A stretch of DNA of 64,000 bases from Bog-473 sp963707835. GTDB lineage: Bacteria > Actinomycetota > Acidimicrobiia > Acidimicrobiales > RAAP-2. The DNA lies in NCBI GenBank assembly GCA_963707835.1, contig CAVPRI010000002.1:1693558-1757557 (forward strand). Direction: 5' to 3'. The notes under the pieces are model-generated. The model saw nothing but the letters and a program-made list of their open reading frames with translations. It did no database searches and was not told where the DNA came from. Shown here piece after piece: positions 1-8,292 of this stretch. The first letter of the stretch is position 1. Every line of letters starts with the position of its first letter. The position numbers and the translations under genes are program-made.

Positions 1-337
1 CTGGTTCGGCACGGAGTCCACCACTGTCGAGGACGTGGAGATGGACGTGCAGATCGGTGGCGGTTGGAGCGCCCGGATGGTCCTCGGGGATGGAACGCAG
101 ATCGTGTGGCACGGCTCGTATCTCGAATTGGACGCCCCGCATCGCCTCGTTCTCAGTCTCAGTGACCGCCCCGGCGACCAGTTCGAGCGAGTCACCGTCG
201 ATCTCAAGGAAGTTGCTGGTGGGACAGAGATGACGTTCACCCAGTCCGGTGCGCACATGCCTCCGGAGAACTACGCCCAGGCCGAGGCAGGATGGCGATC
301 GTTCTTCGACGACCTGGCGAAGGGACTCTCCGGCTAG
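1..337 (+). CDS. SRPBCC (AHSA1-like) domain protein, 5' truncated
   Basis: The reading frame is open from base 2 to the stop at 337, so the gene starts before the window and the GTG at 35 is only an internal codon. The peptide has the alternating strands of the SRPBCC/START-like fold of the Activator of Hsp90 ATPase homologue family: an early WFGTE segment, a G-GWSARM strand, a DAPHRLVLSL strand, a T-MTFTQSG strand, and a C-terminal helix with GWRSFFDDLAK. Proteins of this family bind small hydrophobic ligands in the cytoplasm and are often annotated as SRPBCC domain proteins of unknown ligand. The next gene begins about 70 bases downstream on the same strand. Confidence 0.75.
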   Translation, partial: WFGTESTTVEDVEMDVQIGGGWSARMVLGDGTQIVWHGSYLELDAPHRLVLSLSDRPGDQFERVTVDLKEVAGGTEMTFTQSGAHMPPENYAQAEAGWRSFFDDLAKGLSG

Positions 338-410
338 GTGCACTCGGTCCGGCAGCCTGGGCACTGTCGCGTCCCTTGTGGGCCCCGGGACCGCTGTCTA
401 TCGTGATGCA

Positions 411-779
411 ATGGCGAGCATACGTGTGGGGTCGATCTCGCTGGACTGCGCCGACCCCCTGCCGCTGGCAACCTTCTGGGCTGAGTTGCTCGAGTGTGAC
501 GTGGCCTTCACCAGCGATGCCTTCGCGGCGATCAAGACAGACCGACTCTGGCTCGCGGCGACCCGAGTCGAGGGCTATGTGCCGCCAACATGGCCCGAGG
601 CCCAAACGCCGAAGCAGATCCATCTGGACCTGGCCGTCGACGATCTCGAAGAAGCCGAGCAGCGAGCGACCGCCCTCGGCGCAGTTCGGGCTGCTTCGCA
701 GCCTGCCCCTGAGCGTTATGTCGTTCTTCTCGATCCGGCTGGACATCCGTTCTGCCTCACGACACAGATCCCCGAATAG
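411..779 (+). CDS. VOC (glyoxalase-like) superfamily protein
   Basis: This predicted 122-residue protein is a single glyoxalase-like VOC domain. The N-terminal strand (SIRVGSISLDCADP) is followed by LATFWAELL, the usual beta-alpha opening, and the C-terminal half has IHLDLAVDDLEEAEQRA and then VVLLDPAGHPFCLTT, the typical metal-side strand ending. Histidines in IHLDL and GHPFCL fit VOC metal or substrate positions. The ATG at 411 was chosen because it opens the fold; the frame upstream lacks VOC sequence. Substrate is unknown; such proteins range from dioxygenases to resistance proteins. Confidence 0.8.
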   Translation: MASIRVGSISLDCADPLPLATFWAELLECDVAFTSDAFAAIKTDRLWLAATRVEGYVPPTWPEAQTPKQIHLDLAVDDLEEAEQRATALGAVRAASQPAPERYVVLLDPAGHPFCLTTQIPE

Positions 780-854
780 CCATCGGATCCCCGAGCTGAC
801 CGGCGTGTCCGCCTCCCCGTCGGCCGGCCCTTCGACATGTCGATATCCTCGGGA

Positions 855-1838
855 TCACTCCAGCCGAGACGGCTCTCCATGCTCGGCGTTCGGAAGGCCG
901 CGACGCCAGTAGGCCTTGGCCGAGATCTGTTCTTTCCCAAGGCCACGCTCCGTCAAGCTTTGCTGGAGGCGTCGCATCACGCTTGCCTCTGCCGCGATGT
1001 AGGCGTGTCCGACGCCGCCAGGCAGGGCGACCTCGGCCAGCGCTCGTTGCAGCGGTGCTGCGTCACCGGGCACCGAATGACCCAGACGGTGGACCCAACC
1101 CAGTTGGGACTGCGGCCCAAGCCCGGAGTCAGGTCCCTGTTGGTCGGCAGGCGAGTCGACCTCGAGCAGCGCTACCCAGGTAGCTGCGGACGGGAGGGCT
1201 TCCATCATGGCCAGCGCTCCGGGCATGCCCGTCTCGTCCCCGATGAAGAGGTGCCAGTCGGCATCCATCCGCGGCGTCACCTTGCCGCGTGGGCCGATTC
1301 CATCGATCCGGTCACCGATTGTCGCGGCCCGGATCCAATCAGTCCCCGGCCCGGCTCCATGGAGCGACACATCAATCGTCACCGCGGGGCGCGCCGCCTC
1401 GAATGAGCGGATCGTGTACCGGCGATTCGTCACGTTCCCGTCCACCCGAGGCACCCGGAACATCACGTCTTGACCTGGCGAGTAACGAAGGCGCTCGAGA
1501 CCGGGAGCGGTAAGCACCATCCTCTGCATGGTCGGGCTGAGCGGCCCAGTCTCGAGCACCTCGAGGTTCCAGAGGCTGGCGTCGGCCAATGGGCCGCCAA
1601 CCCGACCAACCAACTCGAGCATTCGATCAGCTGCCATGTCGATCAGGTCTACCAGGAGATGGCCCACGCGCCGCGTGGGGACCATTGCGGCACTGCCTGT
1701 ATGGTCGCTCCATCCCTTTTGCACCCCCGAGAGGAGGTCTGCGGCATGCCCCATCCCTTCAACCGGCGATGGCATGAGGAGAACCGCCTCGGCAAGGGAG
1801 CCACTCTGGATGCTCGAGTGCGATGGCATCTGGCGCAT
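855..1838 (-). CDS. Siderophore-interacting FAD-binding protein
   Basis: The C-terminal 230 residues match the siderophore-interacting protein family, which uses FAD and NAD(P)H to reduce ferric siderophores in the cytoplasm. Visible signatures are a ferredoxin-reductase-like FAD barrel with NRRYTIRSF (flavin-binding RxYT), IGDRIDGIGPRGK, then LFIGDETGMPGALAM (nucleotide binding) and the family's C-terminal AKAYWRRG. The start is uncertain: the frame remains open upstream to 2168, but that part is arginine- and histidine-rich and lacks family similarity. The ATG at 1838 gives 327 residues; an ATG at 1775 would give 306. The N-terminal 70 residues before the FAD domain are an unusual extension. 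It is convergent with the upstream genes and stands alone. Confidence 0.8.
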   Translation of the reverse strand: MRQMPSHSSIQSGSLAEAVLLMPSPVEGMGHAADLLSGVQKGWSDHTGSAAMVPTRRVGHLLVDLIDMAADRMLELVGRVGGPLADASLWNLEVLETGPLSPTMQRMVLTAPGLERLRYSPGQDVMFRVPRVDGNVTNRRYTIRSFEAARPAVTIDVSLHGAGPGTDWIRAATIGDRIDGIGPRGKVTPRMDADWHLFIGDETGMPGALAMMEALPSAATWVALLEVDSPADQQGPDSGLGPQSQLGWVHRLGHSVPGDAAPLQRALAEVALPGGVGHAYIAAEASVMRRLQQSLTERGLGKEQISAKAYWRRGLPNAEHGEPSRLE

Positions 1839-2017
1839 GCCCGCGCCTGCGGATGTCGACCGATCCCTGGGCCCATTCTCGAGGAAGTCGAGCGAAGACG
1901 GGCCATTGAGAAGTAGGCAGATTCTCCGGCGGAGGTCACCGAGCGCAGCATGGGAAGGCAGCAAGTCAGGACGAAGGTCCCTGACTAACTCCGCATGGGA
2001 GTCGTCACAATGAACCC

Positions 2018-2680
2018 ATGACTGGTCGTTCGTGTGCACCCTTGGTGGGCGCACATCCCCCCGGTGGCGACACATCAACTGCAACCCTCGACTTGTACTG
2101 GATTCCGCTGGGGGCAGGTGCTCATGTGGTGCGTGCAAGCGGAAGGGCGTATGAGCGTCTGTCCGCATTCGTGCAGCATCGCTCGCCCCAGGACCTCTAT
2201 CACTCGGCCCTCGTCGCGGTCGTTGATGGCGCGTCCGTCGTGATCGAAATGACCCCCATTCCCGATACTCGGGGGCGGATCGAGCGTGGAGTCGTTGCCG
2301 AAGGTCCCGTTGGGTGGAAGCCGGCGGGTCGTCTCCGGCTCTTCCGCTATGAGATCCGGCGATGGAGCGGAGGGGTCATCACCGACCTTGCCAGCGCGGT
2401 CGGCAGTCCCGTCCATCTTTCTTCCGAAGCCGACTTGGTCACCCAGGCGCTCACCCTGATGCCATCCGTTCCCACGCCAGTCTGGGGCCGCGACGAACTT
2501 CGTGCGGGCGAGATGTGGAACTCCAACTCGGTCGTCGCCTGGGTTCTGACCCAAATCGGTCTGCATGCAGCCGCTGGTCGGCCTCCGAATCATGGAAGGG
2601 CCCCTGGTTGGGATGCTGGGGCCATCGCGGCGGAGCGGCAGCTGCGCAGGCTTCCGACCACCATCCGGACCACGCTGTGA
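2018..2680 (+). CDS. Conserved hypothetical protein
   Basis: A predicted 220-residue soluble protein that I do not recognise. It has no signal peptide or membrane segment. Landmarks are LDLYWIPLGAGAHVVR near the start, a middle block PVGWKPAGRLRLFRYEIRRW, and GEMWNSNSVVAWVL followed by GRAPGWDAGA, a pattern that resembles a catalytic or nucleotide-binding loop but cannot be assigned. Its TGA stop overlaps the GTG start of the next gene by four bases, so it is translationally coupled to the membrane protein and the CoA-binding protein that follow. Confidence 0.7.
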   Translation: MTGRSCAPLVGAHPPGGDTSTATLDLYWIPLGAGAHVVRASGRAYERLSAFVQHRSPQDLYHSALVAVVDGASVVIEMTPIPDTRGRIERGVVAEGPVGWKPAGRLRLFRYEIRRWSGGVITDLASAVGSPVHLSSEADLVTQALTLMPSVPTPVWGRDELRAGEMWNSNSVVAWVLTQIGLHAAAGRPPNHGRAPGWDAGAIAAERQLRRLPTTIRTTL

Positions 2681-3135
2681 GGCGCGCCGACCACCGTGCG
2701 TTGGTCTCCTTGGAGTATTTCACCGGCGCCACCGCCGTGGCCGGTGGAGTGATGCTGGTGGCCTGGCCGGACGGTTCATTGCTACAGGCCAAGCTGTCTG
2801 CCCTCGCCGGAAGCCCCTTTGTCGACTGGCGGGTGCCCGGAATCCTGCTCGCCACCTTGGTCGGAGGGGGATTTCTGCTGACCGCAGAATGGCAGCGACG
2901 ACACGTACACCATGCACGCGAGCTGTCGATCTGTGCCGGAGTGGGACTGATCGCTTTCGAGATCGCCGAGTGGGCCTGGATCGGATTCCAGCCGCTTGAG
3001 ATCCTGTTCGGTGCCGTTGGGGTCGTCGTCGCAGTTCTCGCGGTTCGTCAAGGTTCGTCCTTGGACCAGCTTTCGAGGGAACGGAGAGACGGACCGAAAC
3101 AGTTTCCCGGACATGTTGGGAGGCAGAATCCATGA
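2677..3135 (+). CDS. Small multi-pass membrane protein, unknown function
   Basis: Start at GTG 2677 is set by the GTGA overlap with the preceding stop; the frame upstream is a shadow of that gene. The 152-residue product has about four hydrophobic helices (around residues 12-27, 48-62, 78-95 and 100-118) and a polar, basic C-terminus (LSRERRDGPKQFPG). No motif identifies a function. It overlaps the next start by four bases (ATGA at 3132), making a three-gene coupled unit. Confidence 0.65.
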   Translation: MRRADHRALVSLEYFTGATAVAGGVMLVAWPDGSLLQAKLSALAGSPFVDWRVPGILLATLVGGGFLLTAEWQRRHVHHARELSICAGVGLIAFEIAEWAWIGFQPLEILFGAVGVVVAVLAVRQGSSLDQLSRERRDGPKQFPGHVGRQNP

Positions 3136-3608
3136 GCACGATCAAAGATGCGGCTCGAGAGTTCCTGACCCACAAGAGGGTCGCAGTGACAGGTGTGTCG
3201 AGAAGTCCCAAGGATCACAGCAGCAATGTCGTCTACAAGCGTCTTCGCGACCGGGGTTATGAGGTCTTCGCCGTCAATCCAAATGCCGAAGAGGTGGAGG
3301 GCGACCCTTGTTACGGCGACCTCACTTCGATACCCGGCGGAGTGGAGTGGGTGGTCATCGGAACGAGACCTGAGACAGCAGAGAAGACAGTCCACGAGTG
3401 CGTCGCACTCGGCATTGATCGTGTGTGGATGCACCGCGCCTTCGGGGCTGGGAGCGTGTCACCGGAGGGCGCAGAGTTTGGTCGACAGCATGGAATCACG
3501 GTCATTCCCGGAGGCTGTCCATGCATGTTCGACCCAACCGCAGATCCCGGGCACAAGGTGATGCGAGTGATGTGCTCGATAACAGGAGCCGTCCCGCGCC
3601 ACATCTGA
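3132..3608 (+). CDS. CoA-binding domain protein (YccU-like)
   Basis: A 158-residue stand-alone CoA-binding Rossmann domain. The motif GVSRSPKDHSSNVVYKRL with the following VFAVNP and the C-terminal IPGGCPCMF are diagnostic of the YccU-like CoA_binding_2 family, which binds CoA or acyl-CoA in the cytosol and lacks the ligase domains of succinyl-CoA synthetase. The predicted length is typical for the family. The ATG overlaps the upstream stop by four bases, so translation is coupled to the membrane gene. Biological role of the family is poorly defined. Confidence 0.85.
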   Translation: MSTIKDAAREFLTHKRVAVTGVSRSPKDHSSNVVYKRLRDRGYEVFAVNPNAEEVEGDPCYGDLTSIPGGVEWVVIGTRPETAEKTVHECVALGIDRVWMHRAFGAGSVSPEGAEFGRQHGITVIPGGCPCMFDPTADPGHKVMRVMCSITGAVPRHI

Positions 3609-3648
3609 CCAGCCATTTCGACGGTGCCAATCCGCGGGGGCGTGGCGA

Positions 3649-4125
3649 ATGGCGCTAAGAACCGGAACCCTGGGCGGCTACGTGATCGCCTTCTCGCTGA
3701 CCGGCCTCTTCCTTTACGCGCTACAGCTGCTCCCGAACATCATCTGGCTCGTTGCTCCGCCAGCGAACGACGTTCTCAAACACAACAGTTCTCCGCATGC
3801 AGCGCTCAACCTGGTCGAACAGGTCTTCGGCATCGCAACGGTAGCCCTGCTCATCGTCGTGATCAGAAGACCGGGGACGCAGGGTCACAACAGCGCCTGG
3901 CTACTGCTGGGCGCAGGTGTGTTCTTGGCGGGGTACTACGCGGCCTGGGTCCTGTATTACCGGGGCAACGTCTGGTCCTGGTTGCTCGTGGTCGGCATCG
4001 CCGCCATGCCGCCCCTCTACTACTTCTTCGTGGCGAGCTGGATGAAGGATTACCTTGCGCTCGTACCATGCGTCGTGTTCGGTATCGCCCACGTGACGAT
4101 CACCTGGTCGAATTACGTACATTGA
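3649..4125 (+). CDS. Multi-pass membrane protein, unknown function
   Basis: A 158-residue protein with four or five hydrophobic segments: LGGYVIAFSLTGLFLYAL, VFGIATVALLIVVI, AWLLLGAGVFLAGYYAAW, WLLVVGIAAMPPLYYFF and ALVPCVVFGIAHV. The first loop holds PPANDVLKHNSSPH. No catalytic motif or close family was recognised. It lies 40 bases after the CoA-binding gene and may be in the same transcript. Confidence 0.6.
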   Translation: MALRTGTLGGYVIAFSLTGLFLYALQLLPNIIWLVAPPANDVLKHNSSPHAALNLVEQVFGIATVALLIVVIRRPGTQGHNSAWLLLGAGVFLAGYYAAWVLYYRGNVWSWLLVVGIAAMPPLYYFFVASWMKDYLALVPCVVFGIAHVTITWSNYVH

Positions 4126-4183
4126 GGCGCTGCAGTCTCTGCTCGGTGCCCGGGCCACGTCGGCACCGGGATAGGTTGAGCCC

Positions 4184-4561
4184 ATGCCGATGCCGAAGCG
4201 TACAAGTGTCGACGATTTCTTCGCGCAGCTCGAGGACGGGCAGCGACCGCATCTCGAAGGACTCCGGGCGCTGAGTGTGGAAGTCGACCCGGAGGCACGA
4301 GAAGTACTCAAGTGGAACCTTCCGGTCTACGTCCGCGGGGAGAACACAAACCAGTGGATGCTCCAGAACTTCAAGCACCACTGCTCACTTCGATTTTCTC
4401 CGGAGTTCTTCGCCAGCCAGAAGTCAGCGGTAGAGGCCGCCGGCTACGAGTCCGGCGAGGGGTTCATCAAGTTGCCCTACAAGCGGGAGCTGCCGACTGA
4501 GCTCTTGAAGGCGCTCATGCGGGCAAGGGTGAGGGAGTTCGAAGCGCAGGATCCGAACTAG
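4184..4561 (+). CDS. DUF1801 (YdhG-like) protein
   Basis: A 125-residue cytosolic protein with the layout of DUF1801: an N-terminal helix (VDDFFAQLEDGQRPHLEGLRAL), the central EVLKWNLPVYVRGENT, the ligand-fold strand HHCSLRFSPEFFA, and a C-terminal GFIKLPYKRELPTELLKALMRARV. The family adopts an SHS2/YdhG fold and its function is unsettled. Length is normal and no disruption is visible. Confidence 0.8.
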   Translation: MPMPKRTSVDDFFAQLEDGQRPHLEGLRALSVEVDPEAREVLKWNLPVYVRGENTNQWMLQNFKHHCSLRFSPEFFASQKSAVEAAGYESGEGFIKLPYKRELPTELLKALMRARVREFEAQDPN

Positions 4562-4632
4562 CGGATGGCTTCCTCGGAGCCGTTTGCCGTACCCCGGGAT
4601 GGTGAGGCAGTCGGGACGACCCTGCAAAAACG

Positions 4633-5178
4633 TCAACAGCCCGGGAGTGCGAAGCCTGGCGGTTTGGCAGTTGCCGTGAGCAACCAGTCGTCCGATCCGG
4701 ACGGCACGGGGTAGACCGCCGCCTCGGCAAGAGTGCCCGTCCTCACGCGCTTGGTCCAATGTGCCACCAGACCCTGCCCGGGACCAAAGGACTCGTCGTG
4801 TCGCAGCCACCCTTGACGAATCAGGATCGAGTTCACGGCTTCCACTACTTGTTCCTTCGCCACGGGAGTCGTGAACCTTGTGTCGACCACGACTTCGCTC
4901 CACCCGGCCCGGCCGCCAGCGTTGTCAGGGCATTTGGGCGTCCACGACGAGTCGGACCTCTGCGTGGAGACGTCCGTGGAACCGACGGGCACGGCGGTAG
5001 CCGCCGGTAGGAGCGCTCTTAGGATCCGACCACCCGGATCGCCCCCCGGGCCCGGGCCTGGCCGCGAAGACCACAAGGCCAGGCCCCACGCCAAGAGGAC
5101 CAAGGCAGCTCCGGCGACGACGAACATCGGCCATCGCGGGGGTGACTGGCGCTTGGGCCACTGCGTCTCAGCTTCCAT
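4633..5178 (-). CDS. Membrane-anchored hypothetical protein
   Basis: The ATG at 5178 gives a 181-residue protein with a short basic N-terminus (METQWPKR-like), one transmembrane helix (MFVVAGAALVLLAWGLALW), a Gly/Pro linker and an extracytoplasmic domain of about 120 residues. The domain has SEVVVDTRFTTPVAKEQVVEAVNSIL and GLVAHWTKRV but no family was recognised. The frame continues upstream to 5361 without features, so the later start is preferred. It is convergent with the DUF1801 gene. Confidence 0.6.
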   Translation of the reverse strand: MEAETQWPKRQSPPRWPMFVVAGAALVLLAWGLALWSSRPGPGPGGDPGGRILRALLPAATAVPVGSTDVSTQRSDSSWTPKCPDNAGGRAGWSEVVVDTRFTTPVAKEQVVEAVNSILIRQGWLRHDESFGPGQGLVAHWTKRVRTGTLAEAAVYPVPSGSDDWLLTATAKPPGFALPGC

Positions 5179-5392
5179 CTGCCGAAGAAACCACCATCCG
5201 AAGTATCTCACCCACCCCGCCGACTGAGGGAGCCTCCGGCGGGATGGGGCGGTCAGAACAACTCCGACCGATGTCGGGATTTGGCCGGTTAGCGCTCTCT
5301 GGCGACGCTGGAGGTCGCCAGCAGGCAAGACCGGCCAACCCGTACCCCACACTTGGCGCAATCGCGTAGACCCAGGAGGAGCGGGTGGCGGG

Positions 5393-6026
5393 TCACTCGT
5401 CGGTCAACACGTCCTGGAATACCGGACGCAGGACGTCCACCCACTCCTGATAGCCCCTGCTGTTCAGGTGGATGCCGTCTGGCGTGAGTTCCTTGCGGAT
5501 GACACCGTAGGGGGTGGCGAGGCTTGGCCAAAGATCCACGTAGACCGCGTCTGCGTCGTTGGCGATCTCCTGGTTGTAGCGGTTCAGCTCTTTGATGCGA
5601 TCGGTGAAGTAGGGCGACCGCGGAAAGACGCTGTTGACGAGCAGCGGCGCGTCAGGCGCACTCCCGCGGATGCGTCGCACGAGCTCCCGCATCTGAATGG
5701 CGATGTCCTCGATGTCCGTGGACCTGCCCAGTCCATGGAGATCGTTGGTACCGATCAGCAATGAGACCGCGAGGCGAGTCCATGGCGCGGTCCAGTTGCG
5801 CCATGACGCGCTGGATCGAATCACCATCGACTCCCCGATTGGTGGTGGCCAGCTCCGGGAACCAGCCCTCCCACATCGCTCCTTGGGTAATGCTGTCACC
5901 CAGGAAGAGGACCCGACCTGGAGCAGGAGGCAGGGCGTCGAACTGGGCGAGGCGAGACGCATTCATCCGCCGGAGATAGCGGGTCACGACGGGAGCAAGG
6001 ATTGGAAGTACTCGGTCCAGATTCAT
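5393..6026 (-). CDS. SGNH/GDSL hydrolase, frameshifted
   Basis: Two overlapping minus frames together give one SGNH-family esterase/lipase. The N-terminal part (from ATG 6026) carries block I, GDSITQG, with the catalytic serine at about residue 45. After a one-base frame change near 5780 the second frame continues with LLIGTND (block III, Asn of the oxyanion hole) and ends with the block V motif DGIHLNSRGY holding the catalytic Asp and His. All four SGNH blocks are therefore present and the combined length of about 210 residues is normal. Because everything but one base is intact, a sequencing indel is as likely as a real mutation. Confidence 0.75.
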
Positions 6027-6201
6027 GTGTGGATCCTTGTGCGACGTAGACGGGTCAGGCTGTCACCAGTGACCGCTGGCCGGATGAGACCGTAGCCTCG
6101 TCGTCAGAACGTGTGAGTGCCCAAGTCATGCCGCACGGGGCGCAGGGCCCGAGCCGAGGTGAGCCCTCGGTCCCTGCAGATCCTCCACCATCGGGAAGCC
6201 C

Positions 6202-6233
6202 CTCGACCCCGAGGCCTTCGGCCGCACGGTGCC
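6202..6233 (+). other. Remnant of a second integrase gene left of attL
   Basis: These 32 bases match 19,373-19,404 of the integrase gene with two mismatches and encode the same LDPEAFGRTVP peptide. In the full integrase this segment lies about 290 bases before the attachment site; here it lies only 26 bases before attL, so the rest was deleted. It lies outside the element bounded by the 45-bp repeats and suggests that an earlier, related element used the same tRNA site. Confidence 0.6.
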
Positions 6234-6258
6234 GTGCCCCAGCAAGCGGGCGGCCTCG

Positions 6259-6303
6259 GACCAGCGACTCGGTGGGCCGCCCGGGTCTCGATCCCGGCAC
6301 CTT
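6259..6303. repeat. attL (displaced 3' end of tRNA-Lys)
   Basis: This 45-bp sequence is identical to 19,697-19,741. It contains the T-arm and 3' acceptor strand of tRNA-Lys (read on the minus strand) plus 14 bases beyond the tRNA end. Identity stops at the next base (c versus g), which sets the right edge. No complete tRNA can be folded here. Confidence 0.8.
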
Positions 6304-6691
6304 CGGATCCGAGACTTAGCGTGCAGAGCGGTTCACGCGAATCCACTTTCCACAGTTCAAGCGAAGTACGTCGTTCAACCAAGTTCGGGACGATCTGACC
6401 GGAGCCACACTCTGGGCTACAAGTTTGGCTACAGACGCGACTCCAGGCAGGGCGACTCCAGACCGGGGGAAGCCGCATCAGAGCGAATCGAGCCAACCTC
6501 AGCCTCGGACCCCCTAGCCCCGTACGAATCCTCTTTGAGTCAAGACCCCTATTTCAGGGTCCTTGGGGCGCGACGAATTGACCGTCACGAGAGGGCGCGG
6601 ATGCGTAGGCTTTCAATGGGTCCGGGGGTGACTTCGCCTAAGAGCCGGCCGTCAGGGTGCAGAGCCGACCACGCGGGCTATGAGTCGTTCC
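6304..6691. other. Region without recognisable gene
   Basis: Between attL and the first IS110 transposase I see no supported coding sequence. The open frames here are short and arginine/serine-rich with no family resemblance. The stretch may be the remains of the left end of the island or of the IS110 right end. Confidence 0.5.
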
Positions 6692-7745
6692 CTAATGTCC
6701 TCCCGGGCCCCTTATCGAGCGTCGAGAAGGTAGCTGCCGGTAGACAGCGTTGGAGATCTGGCGCTTGAGTGAGCGGAGCGCCTCCTTCTTGGTCTTGCCC
6801 TCGGCGAGCTTGCGCTCGAAGTAGATGCGTCCCTCGGTCCCGGGATTGAGGATCTGGGTGACGGCAACCATGTGCAGCGCGTGGTTGACCTTGCGATTGC
6901 CCCGCTGTGAGAGTCGGTGCACGATCCGCCCACCTGAGGACCACTCGACCGGAGCGGTGCCGTTGTAGGACGCGTAGGCGTCCCGGTTGACGAAGCGCCT
7001 GATGTCACCGGAGTACCCGATGACCATGGCGGCGTGAATCGAGCCGACGCCATAGATGTCGGTGATTGAGGTTTCCGAGGCCCTCACGCCAGTCGGATGC
7101 GCCGATGCGACGCCTTGATCTGGTCGTCGAGACGGCGCACGTCGTCAAGCAGCTCGAGGACGAGGTCGAAGCGCATCTGCTGCGTCGGCGACTCGGGCTG
7201 CACCTTGGCCACGAGCCCCTCGGCGTCAGACACATACATTTCCTTGGCAATTCCGCCCGGAGGCAGCTCGGCGAAGAGCGAGTGCAGCCGGCAGACGACC
7301 CGGGCCCGTTGGCATCCGAGATCGCTGTTCTGCTTGGAGAGGAGCCGCAGGACCTCGCCGTGGTCGGCCGGCTCGACCGAACGCAGGGTCGGTGCTCGCA
7401 AGGCGGCGATCGCAAGGCGGCGATCGCGATCGAGTGGGCGTCGTTGGGATCGTTCTTGTTGGAGCGCCCTGTGGCGAGCACCCGGATCCGCGATGCCAGG
7501 GTGGCGGGGACGTCGAGCACCTCTTCACCCTCGGCGACGAGTTGTTGGGCCAACAGGTAGCCCAAGCCACCGACTGACTCGATGGCCCACGTGCGCTTCT
7601 CGAAGGGCTCGGCCCAGCACAAGAGCTGTTCGACTTGGCGAGTCGTGGCCCGCACCTTGACGCTTGCGATCTGCTCCTCGTCCCGACCGATCGCCACCGC
7701 AGTGTGCGATGCCTTGTGGGGGTCGATCCCGGTCATCACTTTCAT
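6692..7745 (-). pseudogene. IS110-family transposase, two frameshifts
   Basis: Three minus frames join into a full IS110-type transposase. The N-terminal RuvC-like DEDD domain starts at ATG 7745 with MTGIDPHKASHTAVAI and includes KNDPNDAHSIAIAALR; the second frame supplies the coiled-coil middle (LLDDVRRLDDQIKASHRR); the third holds the C-terminal transposase_20 domain with IYGVGSIHAAMVIGY, YNGTAPVEWSSGGR, and the conserved C-terminal LAEGKTKKEALRSLKRQ. The first break is caused by a 14-bp tandem duplication at 7400-7427; the second is a one-base loss near 7085. IS110 enzymes are RNA-guided recombinases acting on circular intermediates. This copy is not closely related to the one at 11.7 kb. 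Confidence 0.85.
7400..7427. repeat. 14-bp tandem duplication inside IS110 transposase
   Basis: The unit aaggcggcgatcgc occurs twice head to tail (7400-7413 and 7414-7427). Removing one copy rejoins AHSIAIAALR to APTLRSVEPADH in frame, restoring the transposase, so this duplication is the inactivating event at that point. Confidence 0.85.
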
Positions 7746-8013
7746 CTCTGCCTCCTTGGTCGTGGGAACCACGGGGGCACTCCTGCTTGCGGACTGTCCG
7801 TGCTCGATCCTCTTTTGAGCCACTCCGTGGCGAAGTCCGAGCGGGAGGCTGTTCGTACGCAAGCCAGTCAGCTGACGCCGGCGGCAGGCACTTTTGAGCC
7901 AGCCCGCAGGGACTTCTAGATGCTACGAATCAGTCGCAGCGCCTGGCTCCAGTCTCAAGCAGGCACATAGGGGGCAGTTCTCTGGCTCCGTCGGGCGGGG
8001 CAAGATACGACCG

Positions 8014-8150
8014 ATGACGGCACTGATCTTCGGCAACAAGGACAGCGAATACGTCCGAGCCTCCTTTGGGGTGCGCCCCTATCTGGACTCGGAACAACCC
8101 TTTGATCGAAACCAAGTCAATGTTCAGATCGACCTGACTATCGGGCCGTC
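8014..8150 (+). pseudogene. N-terminal fragment of a conserved hypothetical (DUF6228-like)
   Basis: From ATG 8014 about 45 codons read as a normal protein start (MTALIFGNKDSEYVRASFGV, then NQVNVQIDLTIG), resembling the opening of DUF6228-type proteins, but the similarity stops at about 8145. There the opposite-strand SDR fragment begins. The frame continues to 8343 with arginine-rich, unrelated sequence. I read this as a 5' fragment cut by a rearrangement. The 270 bases between the IS110 start and this fragment hold no other gene I can support. Confidence 0.4.
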
Positions 8151-8151
8151 C

Positions 8152-8292
8152 TCAGTCGTGCGACGGGACCGCGACCACCGTCGCTCCTGCAAGGATCAGC
8201 GTTTGTGCCAGGCGATTTCCGATTCCGGCACTGGCTCCGGTCACGACCGCCGTCTTGCCCGACAAGTCGAATATTTCAAGGGCTTTGTTCAC
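8152..8292 (-). pseudogene. N-terminal fragment of an SDR-family oxidoreductase
   Basis: Following the thioesterase in the same frame is the first 40 residues of a short-chain dehydrogenase/reductase: FDLSGKTAVVTGASAGIG, the dinucleotide-binding TGxxxGIG motif, then LAQTLILAGATVVAV. It ends abruptly at a stop five codons later, losing the active-site YxxxK and the rest of a roughly 250-residue enzyme. The breakpoint at about 8150 abuts the DUF6228-like fragment on the other strand, indicating a deletion or inversion junction. Confidence 0.75.

Noticed and set aside
6240..6320. Possible second tRNA-Lys at attL
   Set aside because: Only the T-arm and 3' acceptor strand are present; the anticodon arm and 5' half are missing.
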